DNA from: Porphyrobacter sp. ULC335
GTDB lineage: Bacteria > Pseudomonadota > Alphaproteobacteria > Sphingomonadales > Sphingomonadaceae
Length of the DNA: 64,000 nucleotides
Assembly: GCF_025917005.1 (NCBI RefSeq)
Contig: NZ_CP078091.1
Span: 2,108,001-2,172,000, forward strand
Direction of reading: 5' to 3'
The notes under the pieces were generated by a model. The model saw only the letters and a list, made by a program, of their open reading frames with translations. It made no database searches and had not been told where the DNA came from. Numbering within the stretch: position 1 is the first letter of the stretch; each line of letters opens with the position of its first letter. The translations under genes and the position numbers were made by a program. This document shows, piece after piece, positions 9,160 through 18,387 of this stretch.

Positions 9160-10419
9160 ATGCGCCGTGTGGTTGTAACCGGGCTTGGCCTCGTCACCCC
9201 GCTTGGGGCCGATGTCGAGACGACGTGGGCAAACCTGATCGCAGGCGAAAGCGGGGCGGGGCAGATCACCCGTTTCGATGCCTCGAACCAGAAGTGCACC
9301 ATCGCCTGCGAGGTGAAGGACAAGGATCACCCCTGGGGCTTCGATCCTGACAAGCGCGTGGATCACAAGGTCCAGCGCCAGGTCGATCCTTTCATCATCT
9401 ACGGCATCGACGCTGCCGGGCAGGCGCTGGAGGATGCCGGCCTGACCGACATGACCCAGGCCGAGAAGGAGCGCACCGGTTGCTCGATCGGATCGGGTAT
9501 CGGCGGGCTTCCGGGCATCGAGATCGAGAGCGTCAACCTCCACGAACGCGGCCCCGGCCGGGTCTCGCCGCACTTCGTCCACGGACGCCTCATCAACCTC
9601 ATCACCGGTCAGGTGCAGATCAAGTACGGCTTCATGGGCCCGAACCATGCGGTCGTCACTGCCTGCTCCACCGGCGCGCACTCGATCGGTGACGCAGCGC
9701 GGATGATCATGGCCGACGATGCCGACATCATGCTGGCGGGCGGTGCGGAAAGCACCATCAACCCGCTCGGCATCGCCGGTTTCGCACAGGCGCGCGCGCT
9801 CAACATGAGCATGAACGACCGCCCGACCGAAGCGAGCCGTCCCTATGACAAGAACCGCGATGGCTTCGTCATGGGCGAAGGCGCGGGCGTCATCGTGCTC
9901 GAAGAATACGAGCGCGCAAAGGCACGCGGCGCCAAGATCTATGCCGAAGTGACCGGCTACGGCCTGTCGGGCGATGCCTATCACGTCACCGCCCCGCACC
10001 CCGAGGGCAAGGGCGCGGAACTCGCGATGCGGATGGCGCTGAAGAAGGCTGGCCTCGGCCCGGGCGATATCGACTACATCAACGCCCACGGCACCTCGAC
10101 CATGGCCGACACGATCGAACTCGCCGCGATCAAGCGCGTGCTGGGCGATGATCTGGGCGGCGCGTCCATGTCCTCCACCAAGAGCGCCATCGGCCACCTG
10201 CTGGGCGGCGCGGGCGCGGTCGAAGCGATCTTCTGCATCCTCGCGATGCGTGACGGGATCGTTCCGCCGACGCTGAACCTGCATGATCCGGACGAAGGCA
10301 CCGAAGGCATCGACCTCGTGCCGCTCGTGGCGAAGAAGCGCGAAGTGCGCGCCGTGCTGAACAACTCGTTCGGCTTCGGCGGCACCAACGCCTCGATCAT
10401 CATGCAGAAGGTCGACTGA
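9160..10419 (+). CDS. fabF: Beta-ketoacyl-ACP synthase II
   Basis: A 419-residue condensing enzyme that elongates acyl-ACP with malonyl-ACP. The nucleophile Cys is in VTACSTGAHSIGDA (about 165), the two active-site His residues are in NAHGTSTMADTIE (about 304) and KSAIGHLLGGAGAVEA (about 340), and the NNSFGFGGTN loop is present near the end. ATG at 9160 (MRRVVVTGLGLVTPLG) gives the canonical FabF start; an in-frame TTG at 9130 is rejected. Follows acpP and is 4 bp before mltG. Confidence 0.96.
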   Translation: MRRVVVTGLGLVTPLGADVETTWANLIAGESGAGQITRFDASNQKCTIACEVKDKDHPWGFDPDKRVDHKVQRQVDPFIIYGIDAAGQALEDAGLTDMTQAEKERTGCSIGSGIGGLPGIEIESVNLHERGPGRVSPHFVHGRLINLITGQVQIKYGFMGPNHAVVTACSTGAHSIGDAARMIMADDADIMLAGGAESTINPLGIAGFAQARALNMSMNDRPTEASRPYDKNRDGFVMGEGAGVIVLEEYERAKARGAKIYAEVTGYGLSGDAYHVTAPHPEGKGAELAMRMALKKAGLGPGDIDYINAHGTSTMADTIELAAIKRVLGDDLGGASMSSTKSAIGHLLGGAGAVEAIFCILAMRDGIVPPTLNLHDPDEGTEGIDLVPLVAKKREVRAVLNNSFGFGGTNASIIMQKVD

Positions 10420-10423
10420 CACC

Positions 10424-11389
10424 GTGAAGGCCGCGCGCAATCTTGTGCTGATTGTGCTCGGCCTGGCGGTGGCCGGGCTGGTGCTGGCATCGACCTTCCT
10501 CGGTTCGGCAACGATCGGGAAGGATACCAGCTTCACCATCCCCGCAGGCGCTTCGGTCGCATCCGTGGCCGACAAGCTTGAGGCCGAGGGGCTGATCTCC
10601 TCCGCCTCAGGCTTCGTGCTGCAGGCGCGGATTTTCGGATCAGACACCCCGATCCAGGCAGGCGAGTTCCTGCTCAAGCCTGACATGAGCCAGGGCGATA
10701 TCCTCGCCGCATTCCAGTCTGGCGATGTGATCCGCCGCTTTGTGACCATCCCCGAAGGCATGCCCTCGGTGCTGGTGTGGGAACGGCTGATGGGCGAAGA
10801 GCTGTTGACCGGCGAGGTTGCGGTGCCGCCCGAAGGCTCGATCCTGCCCGATACCTATGCCTTCGAACGCGGCCAGTCGCGCAAGAGCATCGTCGAGCAG
10901 ATGCAGGCAGCTATGGACAAGGCGCTCGCCGAGGAGTGGGCCAAGCGCCGCCCCGGTATCGCCGTGGACACCATGCGCGACGCGCTGATCCTCGCCTCGA
11001 TTGTCGAGAAGGAAACCGGCAAACCCGATGAACGCCGGATGGTGGCCGGGCTCTATTCCAACCGCGTGAAGACCGGGATGATGCTTCAGGCCGATCCGAC
11101 GATCATCTACCCGATCACCAAGGGTAAGCCACTGGGCCGCCGCATCCGCCAGTCGGAGATTGCCGCGGTCAACGGCTACAACACCTACACCCGCGTCGGC
11201 CTGCCCGAAGGGCCGATCACCAACCCGGGCCGCGACAGCATCGCTGCGGTGTTGAACCCCGAGAATACGGCTGCGCTGTTCATGGTCGCGGACGGCACCG
11301 GCGGGCACTGGTTCGCCAACACGCTCGCCGAGCACAATGCCAATGTCGCCAAGTGGTACGCGATCCGCAAAGAACGCGGCGAGATGTAG
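10424..11389 (+). CDS. mltG: Endolytic murein transglycosylase MltG (YceG-like)
   Basis: A 321-residue inner-membrane enzyme that cleaves nascent glycan strands and sets glycan chain length. It has one N-terminal helix (LVLIVLGLAVAGLVLASTFL), a LysM-like domain (about 35-110), and the catalytic domain with LPDTYAF, ILASIVEKETG (catalytic Glu in the EKE triplet, near residue 193), MLQADPTIIYPIT and the terminal YNTYTRVGLPEGPITNPG block. The start is GTG, four bases after the fabF stop, so the two are translated from one message; fabF-mltG adjacency is common. Confidence 0.95.
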   Translation: MKAARNLVLIVLGLAVAGLVLASTFLGSATIGKDTSFTIPAGASVASVADKLEAEGLISSASGFVLQARIFGSDTPIQAGEFLLKPDMSQGDILAAFQSGDVIRRFVTIPEGMPSVLVWERLMGEELLTGEVAVPPEGSILPDTYAFERGQSRKSIVEQMQAAMDKALAEEWAKRRPGIAVDTMRDALILASIVEKETGKPDERRMVAGLYSNRVKTGMMLQADPTIIYPITKGKPLGRRIRQSEIAAVNGYNTYTRVGLPEGPITNPGRDSIAAVLNPENTAALFMVADGTGGHWFANTLAEHNANVAKWYAIRKERGEM

Positions 11390-11411
11390 GCGAGGGCGGC
11401 CGCGCAGCACC

Positions 11412-11942
11412 ATGGCCGATCCATTCATCCTTACAGCCGCGCTGCCGCCCGATCTGGCAGGCTTCGCCGAAGGGCTGCGCCGCGCGCATTACCCGGCAGA
11501 GAGGAACCACCTTCACGCCCACGTGACGCTGTTCCATTCCTTCGCCCCTTCGCTGCTGGAGGAGCTGCGCGATTTCCTCCCCAAACTCGCCGCGGAATTT
11601 GCGGCACCCGAAGGCGCGGTGAAGGGGGTGATGGATCTGGGCAAGGGGACGGCCATCGCGCTGGAGGCGCCGCAGCTGCTCAGCCTGAGGGCGCTGATCG
11701 CGGAGCATTTCCACGGCAGCCTGACCACGCAGGACCTTTACGAACCGCGTCCGCACATCACCATCCAGAACAAGGTGACTAAGGACGAGGCGAGGGCGCT
11801 TCAGGCAAGCCTCGCGCCCCAGCTGGCGGTGTGGGCGGCAAAGGGGCGTTTCGTGTTCCCCGCGCTGGAGCTGTGGCACTATCGCGGCGGGCCATGGGAG
11901 CAGGTCAAGACCTGCGCTTTCCGCGGGCGCGAGCCTCTCTAG
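11412..11942 (+). CDS. 2H phosphoesterase / 2'-5' RNA ligase family protein
   Basis: A 176-residue protein with the two His-x-Thr motifs of the 2H superfamily: HAHVTLFH near residue 36 and RPHITIQ near 115. These His pairs form the active site of LigT-like cyclic phosphodiesterases. ATG at 11412 is chosen although the frame opens at 11337 inside mltG. It lies 23 bp after mltG and is probably the last gene of the acpP-fabF-mltG unit. Cellular substrate unknown. Confidence 0.82.
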   Translation: MADPFILTAALPPDLAGFAEGLRRAHYPAERNHLHAHVTLFHSFAPSLLEELRDFLPKLAAEFAAPEGAVKGVMDLGKGTAIALEAPQLLSLRALIAEHFHGSLTTQDLYEPRPHITIQNKVTKDEARALQASLAPQLAVWAAKGRFVFPALELWHYRGGPWEQVKTCAFRGREPL

Positions 11943-12055
11943 CACCCGCGCGCAACGGGGCTTGACCCCGCGCGCGACCCGCCCTAGATGCGCGCCTCGC
12001 CCGGGCCGACACCCGCAGGCGAATCCGGCCCGAAACCCGCGCCGGATGCCCATGG

Positions 12056-12132
12056 GGCGGAGTAGCTCAGCCGGTTAGAGCAGCGGAATCATAATCCGCG
12101 TGTCGGGGGTTCGAGTCCCTCCTCCGCTACCA
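12056..12132 (+). tRNA. tRNA-Met (anticodon CAT), elongator type
   Basis: A complete 77-nt cloverleaf: acceptor GGCGGAG/CTCCGCT (first pair G-U), D arm GCTC/GAGC, anticodon stem GCGGA/TCCGC with loop ATCATAA, T arm GGGGG-TTCGAGT-CCCTC, discriminator A and encoded CCA. The first base pair is not the C-A mismatch of initiators. CAT could also mark the lysidine-modified tRNA-Ile2, but the body resembles alphaproteobacterial elongator Met, so Met is preferred. Confidence 0.93.
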
Positions 12133-12266
12133 AAGGCCTTTCCGGAAGCTTCCAGATGCTTCCGCATTTATCCGAAAATCGTTGGAAAAGTAGAGGTTTG
12201 CGGGTGATTCGCGTCCGCATGCGCGCTATTCGCGGCTGCGCCCCCTTTCGGGGCGTCGCACGCCGC

Positions 12267-12659
12267 TTAATCTAGCATCAGATCATCGCCGGAACTCGCC
12301 GCTGCTACCCGTCCGATCGCGTCAATCAGGGCGTTCAGCGCTACCGGCTTTTGAAGCACATCATTGGCGCCCGCATCGTGGCACCGCTCTTTGAGGTCCG
12401 CAGCCATATCCGCTGTCACGACAATCACCGGCGTATCACAAACGGGTGCTGCCATTGCTCGCAAGCGGCGGATCGCGGTCAACCCGTCGATCCCCGGCAT
12501 CCGCAAATCCATCAGGACAAGATCAAACGCGGATTGCCCGATCATCGCAAGACCGGTCTCACCGTCCTCGGCTTCGGCCATGTCAATGTCGATGACCCGG
12601 AGCATATCCCGCACCACCCTGCGATTGAGCGCATCGTCTTCGACAAATATCACGCGCAT
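12267..12659 (-). CDS. Single-domain response regulator (CheY-like)
   Basis: A 130-residue stand-alone receiver domain. The acidic pocket (FVEDD, residues 6-10), phospho-acceptor Asp in LVLMDLRMPG (about 53), conserved Thr in VVTAD (about 83) and Lys in LQKPV (about 105) are all intact. ATG at 12659 is preferred to an in-frame TTG at 12662. It lies 38 bp downstream of the hybrid histidine kinase on the same strand, so it is the likely phosphotransfer partner; having no output domain, it would act by protein contact or as a phosphate sink. Confidence 0.9.
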   Translation of the reverse strand: MRVIFVEDDALNRRVVRDMLRVIDIDMAEAEDGETGLAMIGQSAFDLVLMDLRMPGIDGLTAIRRLRAMAAPVCDTPVIVVTADMAADLKERCHDAGANDVLQKPVALNALIDAIGRVAAASSGDDLMLD

Positions 12660-12697
12660 CAATCAATCGCCCCAAACGTATCGGCCAGATTCGTAGA

Positions 12698-15163
12698 TCA
12701 TGCGACCTGCGATTGAAACCCCGCCGGCGCCGCCGAAGATTTGATCGCCTCGATAAGATGCGCAGCCTTGAGGGGCTTTTGCAGCAGGACGTCCGGACCA
12801 GCGGCCTGCGCAGCCGAGAGAGGCAAGCCATCGTCCGGCCCCAGCAACACGATAACATGCGCCTGATGCTCGCGCGCCAAGCCCATGAACCCGTTAAAGG
12901 CCGCCTGCGTGTCAGCTTCACCCGCGAATGACGACGTGTCTACGACGAGTTGGCCCGCTTGCCCCGATCGCAAAAGTTGCTCCGCATCCCGCAGCCCGGT
13001 TGTCCCGATCAAGGCGGCGCAATGCGGTTGGATAACGGCCTTGATCTTCGCGAGGCGCAACTCGTTGCTGTCGATAATGACCGTCAGGCGGGGCAGGGCG
13101 GCCACATTGTCCACTTCGGGAGATGTCGCAGGCTTCTCAATGCCGGAAGAAGCAGCCTCGGCCTGATCAGCCGCAATGGGCAGGGTCAGGCGAAAGACCG
13201 AACCGCGCCCCACTGTGCTCGTCACGCTGATCTGCCCCCCCAGCGCCGTCATGATGTTGCGGCAAATGGCCAGACCCAACCCCGCACCGCCAAAGTCGCG
13301 CGACATTCCGTTATCGACCTGATGAAAGGCTTCAAACACGGTTTCCAGCTGATCCTTCGGGATACCGACGCCGGTATCCTCCACGGTGATCTCGATCATC
13401 TGCGCATCGTTCTGGTTGGCGGTAACGGTAATGCGGCCTGCTGGGGTAAACTTGATGGCATTGGCAAGCAGGTTGAAGAGCACCTGACGGATGCGGCCTG
13501 CATCTGTGGTTATGACCGGTAGTGGTGCGGTCTCGACGAACGAAATGCCGATGCCCTTCGCACTCGCCTCTGCCTGCCAGAACTGGACGCTGTCCTTCAG
13601 GATGGATCGCAGATCAGCAGGCCCGGTGGTAATCGTGATCCCGCCGTTTTCCATCTTGGCGACATCGAGCAGGTCGTCGACCAGCGATTGCATCGTTTGC
13701 CCGGCCCCCAACACCAAGCTGACCCGTTCGCGTGTCTGCGCATCAAGCCCCTGATCGGCGAGCAGCACCTGGGTCATGCCCATGATCCCGTTCAGGGGGG
13801 TGCGGATTTCATGGCTGGTCATGGCGAGGAAGTCGGTCTTGGCCTTGAGCGCCATTTCAAGCTTGCTGTTGACCTCGGTCAGAACCGTGTTGGCAGCCCG
13901 AACTTCGTTCCGGCTCCGCCTGATCGACACCAAAGCTGCCCCGGCTACGATGATCAGAATAAGCGCTGCCGCCAACAGGCCCTGCACGATAACGGTCTTT
14001 TGCTGTGCGATTTCGAAATCCCGCTCGAGCTGGCCCTGCTTGAGCTGCGCAATCCGGGCCTTCTGGTTGGCCGAATTGAACTGCGCGCCGAGCAGTTGCG
14101 AACTCGCGGTCGAAATCAGGTCACGTGCTTCGCTATCGAGCCTCTGGAAGGCCAGGATGTGCGGCAAGGCCTTGGCCGGTTGCTCGTTTCGGGCGTAGAG
14201 ATCGGCCGCGAGCTTGTGGAACTCCCGGTAAGTCAGATCAGTCTGATCAAGGTCGGTATCCTCGAACAGGCGCTGTATGAGCGTTATGGCGAGGCGATCA
14301 TTGCCGCGCTTTGCTGCAATTGCGGCCTGAACGCCGTAAACGAAGGGAAGCCAGTCGCGGGCCTCTCCTTTTGCACCAAGGCGTTCGGCCTTCAGAGCGT
14401 TATCAGCAGCCTCATCGAGTTTGCCGAGCTCGATCTGGACAAGGGCCAGATTGGTGAGGATGCGCATCTCGAGCAGCGGGCTTTCGAGTTCGCGGGCATT
14501 TATCAAGGCGGCGCCAAAGGCCTTTTCAGCTTCCGCACCCCGGCCAAGATTGCGATAGGCTTCCCCGCGATTATTATTCGTTGCCAGCTTGAAGCCAGGG
14601 TCATCCTGATAAATTTCCTGAGCTTCTTCAGTATAGGCGATTTCGCGTTCGTAATCGCCTGCCTCGCCGTAGATCGTGCCGACATCATGCAGCGCAATCG
14701 CCTGAGCACGCTTATCGCCGAGCTGTTTGTAGATCTGGTGTGCTTCCAGATAGAAACGCAGCGCATCAGAGGCCTTGCCGTTAATGGCAGCGATTGCCCC
14801 CTTGGAACGCACCAGATCGCCATGGAGCTTCGAGCTTGGCGCTGCGACCGTCACCAGGGCCAGCGCTTCATCAACCTGCCCGGCAGCATCGCTCAACCGG
14901 TTCAATCCGATATTGGCTTCGATCCGCAGCCAGAGCGCTGTGGCTTTCGCCACCCCCCGCTTGTCTTCCGGAAGCTTTTCGGCCTGAGCCAGCGCACGAT
15001 CAACGATCGCCAGCGCCTGCTGCGGGTCGCTCATCATTGCGGCTTTTGCCGCTTCTACTGATTGGTTGAATCGCGCGGCGTCACCATTGGCGGCGGTTGC
15101 CGGAACCGGCATGACAGCCGCCAGCACGAGCGCAACCAATCCGGCAAAAGCAGTCCGCAACAT
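12698..15163 (-). CDS. TPR-sensor hybrid histidine kinase with degenerate receiver
   Basis: An 821-residue membrane kinase. Order: signal peptide (1-24), periplasmic TPR-type helical repeats (about 40-340), one transmembrane helix (about 391-414), HisKA with SHEIRTPLNG (phospho-His 451), HATPase_c with NLLANAIKFT (N box, about 564), DTGVGIP and GGAGLGL (about 624), then a C-terminal receiver-like domain (about 692-812). That receiver keeps Asp742 (VVDTSS) and Lys796 (LQKP) but has only IIDSNE as acidic pocket and Gly in place of the conserved Thr (VLLGPDD), so it is probably impaired. The single-domain receiver encoded next may supply the working phospho-relay. Confidence 0.9.
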   Translation of the reverse strand: MLRTAFAGLVALVLAAVMPVPATAANGDAARFNQSVEAAKAAMMSDPQQALAIVDRALAQAEKLPEDKRGVAKATALWLRIEANIGLNRLSDAAGQVDEALALVTVAAPSSKLHGDLVRSKGAIAAINGKASDALRFYLEAHQIYKQLGDKRAQAIALHDVGTIYGEAGDYEREIAYTEEAQEIYQDDPGFKLATNNNRGEAYRNLGRGAEAEKAFGAALINARELESPLLEMRILTNLALVQIELGKLDEAADNALKAERLGAKGEARDWLPFVYGVQAAIAAKRGNDRLAITLIQRLFEDTDLDQTDLTYREFHKLAADLYARNEQPAKALPHILAFQRLDSEARDLISTASSQLLGAQFNSANQKARIAQLKQGQLERDFEIAQQKTVIVQGLLAAALILIIVAGAALVSIRRSRNEVRAANTVLTEVNSKLEMALKAKTDFLAMTSHEIRTPLNGIMGMTQVLLADQGLDAQTRERVSLVLGAGQTMQSLVDDLLDVAKMENGGITITTGPADLRSILKDSVQFWQAEASAKGIGISFVETAPLPVITTDAGRIRQVLFNLLANAIKFTPAGRITVTANQNDAQMIEITVEDTGVGIPKDQLETVFEAFHQVDNGMSRDFGGAGLGLAICRNIMTALGGQISVTSTVGRGSVFRLTLPIAADQAEAASSGIEKPATSPEVDNVAALPRLTVIIDSNELRLAKIKAVIQPHCAALIGTTGLRDAEQLLRSGQAGQLVVDTSSFAGEADTQAAFNGFMGLAREHQAHVIVLLGPDDGLPLSAAQAAGPDVLLQKPLKAAHLIEAIKSSAAPAGFQSQVA

Positions 15164-15229
15164 GCGGGTAGTTTAGCCTGAATTGGTAAACAGACTGGCT
15201 ACCCGCGGCAGCGCGCCCGGTTCACTCGA

Positions 15230-18200
15230 TCAGAAGGCGAGGCTGACCCGGCCGCCCAAGGTCCAGCGCGCAATGTCCTGCCGCACGTCGCGCAGCTCAT
15301 AGCTGCTGAACATCGCAATCTGGCCGCTGCCCTTCATGATCGGGGCGCCATAATGCGCCTCGGCGCGGAACCGGCGCGTCTCCGGCTGAGCAATGTCGGC
15401 CCGCTGGGTAATGATGCCGCGCTCCCCGGTTTCGCGGTTCACAACGCCGACCGACTGGAATTCGAGCACGCCCCGTTCAACCTGCAAAGGCTGAGCGATC
15501 GAGAACCGCAGATTATCCTGTGAACCTAGCAGCTTCTGTTTGGCAAAGCCGGCCTGCCATGCGGTGCTGGTGACATTTTCCAACCGCAAGCTCGCATTTC
15601 CGCCAGTCTGGCTGCGTGCAACCGTCGCTGAACCGAACAGCTGGAAGGTATCGCCAATCAGTGTGTCAGCCGACAGGGTGGCGCTGCGAGACACGCCGCC
15701 GCCACCAAAGTCCTCACGCACCAGCGAGCGGACGCCGAGCAGGGCGTTCTGTTCATCAAGCTGGGTCAGCGAGAGGCCGATATTGGTCCCGGCGCCCATC
15801 GCATAATCAACCCGCACATTGGTGGCCGACGCGGCATAATCGCCCAGCATACGCTGCTGTTCGATGAGCTCGGCCGACTGCCGCATGAAGCCGAACTCGG
15901 CGTCAATATCGCGGAATTCTTCAGCAAAACCAACGCCGATGGTCAGGTTTCGAGCCAGCTTGAACCGCGCCGCCATGTGCGATTGGCCGGAGGCAAAGCC
16001 GAGCAGCGGATCATTGCCGCCCGTCAGCGGATCGAAGTCAGACGCAAGCTGCATCGCGCCATTACCTGCAAGCGCCACGGCACTTTCGCCAAAGCCGAAA
16101 GCAAAGGAAACCTTGTCGTCGGGGGCGGCAACGCGGATGCTGGAATTCATCCGGGTGTTGAAGCCGAAGCGGGTGTCCACCGTGCGGAAACCACCGCGCA
16201 TGGCAACCGACCAGGTGCCTCCTACCCCACCGATGTTCACAGACGGGGTGTCAGTCAGGCTGACGAACTTTCCGCCGCTTGCGCTCCCCCCGTTCGAGGC
16301 CCACGCCATGAACAGATCGAACATGTGCTTCTGGAACATCCGCCCATCGACGCTGCCGCCAAACAGGCGGCTCGACAGCGGAATCAGGAAGTCGCGTTCG
16401 GCGCTGTCGATCTTTTCAAACGCGCTGAAATAGAGGTTCTGGCTTGACCAGATCGGGTTGATCCCGCTGGATTGCAGCGTGGTGGCGCTGATTTCGGTCA
16501 ACTGCCCTTGGTCGACGAGGTAATATTTCAGCTGGCTGAAATCGAGTGCCGACTGCGCCGCTGCGATATCAAGCAGCCCATGGCCGTAAATCGGATCAAC
16601 TCCGGGCGCCCCCAGATCCTGGGCACTCTCCAGAATGATCTTGGCCACATCGCGCGGATATTGCTTCAGCCACGGCCAGCGATCGTGGATCAGCGCGATG
16701 GCGCCAGACACCAGCGGTGCGGCAAATGACGTGCCCGACATCCGGGTCACGCCGCCATTGCCGTCAGACACCAGCAGCAGTTCACCCGGGGCCACCAGGA
16801 AGCGGTTCATAAGCAGACCGCTTTCCTTGAGGTAATCGGCGGTCTTGAAATAGGGGTCGTCCGCATTCCACGCGGAGGTATTCTTGCAGACCCCGCCATC
16901 GGTGATGCAAGCGGTGCCCGGACGGTTGGAAAAGGCTGAGATCTGGCCGAACGGATCGACCGAGCCGACAATCAGGAAGGTGCTGTCGAGTGCGCCATTC
17001 ATCTCGATATTGGCGCGTTGGGTGGACCCGTCGTTGCCCGCAGCAATGACGTAGATCGTGTTGTCCTTGAAACCGTCAATCTCGGACCGTCTGAACACAT
17101 CGCGCCATTCGGCCGGAAGCGTAAAGCCCGGCACACCGAGCGAAAGGTTGATGACCGACGCGCCGCGTTGGCCAACCTCGGCGATGCCGCGCGTCACATC
17201 TCGCCAACTGGCGGTGAAGGTGTGATCGAAGGGATTGAACGCGGCAATCTGCGCACGCGGCGCGATACCCATGACGCCGCGCCCGTCGTGCGATGCCACG
17301 ATCAGGCTGCCAACCGCTGCGCCGTGCGCGTTATCGACGTTCTGATAACCGCCCGAGTAAATGACCTTTGATCTCACGTCGGGATCATTGGCGGCAAAGA
17401 AATCGATCAGCCCGATAACCGCCTTGCTGCCACCGCCCTGTACTTGGGTCAGCGACGGGGTCCAGCGCACCGCGTTCATCCAGTGATCGTATCGGTCCAT
17501 GCCCGAGAAGTTCATGACCGTGTCGTACCAGTCGAGCAGGAACATACTGCGGTCGAAGGCATCAAGGCCCGCCAGCGTACTGGCATTGGCCAGGTTGACC
17601 TTCCACTTGGCGAGAAACGGGTTGGCGACCTGCGTGGTGAAGTCTTTGCCCGTTTGCGCGGTAACCTCGTCTTCCCATTGCTGTTTGGATACCGCGAGAA
17701 GCTCGTTCAGCTTTGCGGTGACGTCGGTATAGTTGCCGCTTGCCTTTGCTGCCGCCCAGCTGGCGATGATCGCTTCGCTGGCGGGCAGGAAGCTTTCGGT
17801 AAAACTGCTGATTTGCGTGATTTTAGGGTCAAGCTCTCCGGTCGTCGGGGTCAGATCACCCCAGAAGATCCGGATGCGTCCTTTGTAAGGGTCAATATCG
17901 TTCTCGAAAATCCGGATACGGCCCTTTGAAGGGTCGATGGGCCCCGCAAGACTGGCGATGTGCCCGATGTGCGGGCCAAGGTCGTCCGTGAAGATGCGAA
18001 TCCGGCCCTTGAGCGGGTTGAGCCCGCCCGCTGCCGACGCATTCTGGCCATAGGATGCCAAAGGACCGCCCATCGCCACAATCGGCCGCGCCTCAGCGAC
18101 TGCCGCAAAAACAGCCTCTGAAACATCGGCATCCAGCGGATTTTCTTCCACCGGAATTGGTGCCTGATCCGACGGCAGCGATGCATTCTGAGCCAACGCA

Positions 18201-18274
18201 GGCTGGGCCACAGCGAGAGACGCCGCCAGCGCAAGCGCGCTTCCGAAGATCATCGTGTGGCTCAGCGTGCGCAT
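15230..18274 (-). CDS. Subtilisin-like (S8) autotransporter serine protease
   Basis: A 1014-residue protein with a signal peptide (1-29, ALAQ|N). Residues 85-150 contain three KGRIRIF repeats (89-95, 117-123, 131-137). The S8 domain has Asp291 (IGLIDFF), His317 (NAHGAAVG), oxyanion Asn414 (AAGNDG) and Ser516 (SGTSFAAPLVSG). The last ~300 residues alternate in beta-strand fashion and end in RVSLAF with terminal Phe, as in an outer-membrane autotransporter barrel. It should therefore be displayed on, or released from, the cell surface. It lies downstream of an EAL gene on the same strand with a 113-bp leader that can form competing hairpins. Confidence 0.9.
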   Translation of the reverse strand: MRTLSHTMIFGSALALAASLAVAQPALAQNASLPSDQAPIPVEENPLDADVSEAVFAAVAEARPIVAMGGPLASYGQNASAAGGLNPLKGRIRIFTDDLGPHIGHIASLAGPIDPSKGRIRIFENDIDPYKGRIRIFWGDLTPTTGELDPKITQISSFTESFLPASEAIIASWAAAKASGNYTDVTAKLNELLAVSKQQWEDEVTAQTGKDFTTQVANPFLAKWKVNLANASTLAGLDAFDRSMFLLDWYDTVMNFSGMDRYDHWMNAVRWTPSLTQVQGGGSKAVIGLIDFFAANDPDVRSKVIYSGGYQNVDNAHGAAVGSLIVASHDGRGVMGIAPRAQIAAFNPFDHTFTASWRDVTRGIAEVGQRGASVINLSLGVPGFTLPAEWRDVFRRSEIDGFKDNTIYVIAAGNDGSTQRANIEMNGALDSTFLIVGSVDPFGQISAFSNRPGTACITDGGVCKNTSAWNADDPYFKTADYLKESGLLMNRFLVAPGELLLVSDGNGGVTRMSGTSFAAPLVSGAIALIHDRWPWLKQYPRDVAKIILESAQDLGAPGVDPIYGHGLLDIAAAQSALDFSQLKYYLVDQGQLTEISATTLQSSGINPIWSSQNLYFSAFEKIDSAERDFLIPLSSRLFGGSVDGRMFQKHMFDLFMAWASNGGSASGGKFVSLTDTPSVNIGGVGGTWSVAMRGGFRTVDTRFGFNTRMNSSIRVAAPDDKVSFAFGFGESAVALAGNGAMQLASDFDPLTGGNDPLLGFASGQSHMAARFKLARNLTIGVGFAEEFRDIDAEFGFMRQSAELIEQQRMLGDYAASATNVRVDYAMGAGTNIGLSLTQLDEQNALLGVRSLVREDFGGGGVSRSATLSADTLIGDTFQLFGSATVARSQTGGNASLRLENVTSTAWQAGFAKQKLLGSQDNLRFSIAQPLQVERGVLEFQSVGVVNRETGERGIITQRADIAQPETRRFRAEAHYGAPIMKGSGQIAMFSSYELRDVRQDIARWTLGGRVSLAF
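17825..18022 (-). repeat. Coding region of KGRIRIF repeats in the S8 autotransporter
   Basis: Three copies of KGRIRIF, each after a Pro-containing lead (NPLKGRIRIF, DPSKGRIRIF, DPYKGRIRIF) and followed by an acidic pair, occupy residues about 85-150. The unit spacing is irregular (28 and 14 residues). Confidence 0.8.
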
Positions 18275-18387
18275 TAATTGCCCCTGGTTTCAGCCTACGG
18301 CTTTAAAACTCAGGCAATGAAACCATTGCAAAGAGACGGGCTTAACTTTTGCCCGCCCATCGCAATGAAGATTTCGTTAAAAACGAT
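18275..18387 (-). promoter_or_regulatory. Leader with mutually exclusive hairpins upstream of the S8 protease
   Basis: In the message orientation TGGTTTCA (plus-strand 18318-18325) can pair perfectly over 8 bp with TGAAACCA (18285-18292), which ends next to the GGGG ribosome-binding stretch. The same upstream bases also form a local hairpin GCAATG-GTTT-CATTGC (18314-18329). The two folds cannot coexist, as in translational switches. A further stem CGGGC/GCCCG lies upstream. No known riboswitch consensus is matched with confidence. Confidence 0.35.

Noticed and set aside
12225..12266. Hairpin CGCCCC-CTTT-CGGGGCG near the response-regulator stop as a terminator
   Set aside because: No T-run in either direction, so only a weak hairpin; not listed as a terminator.
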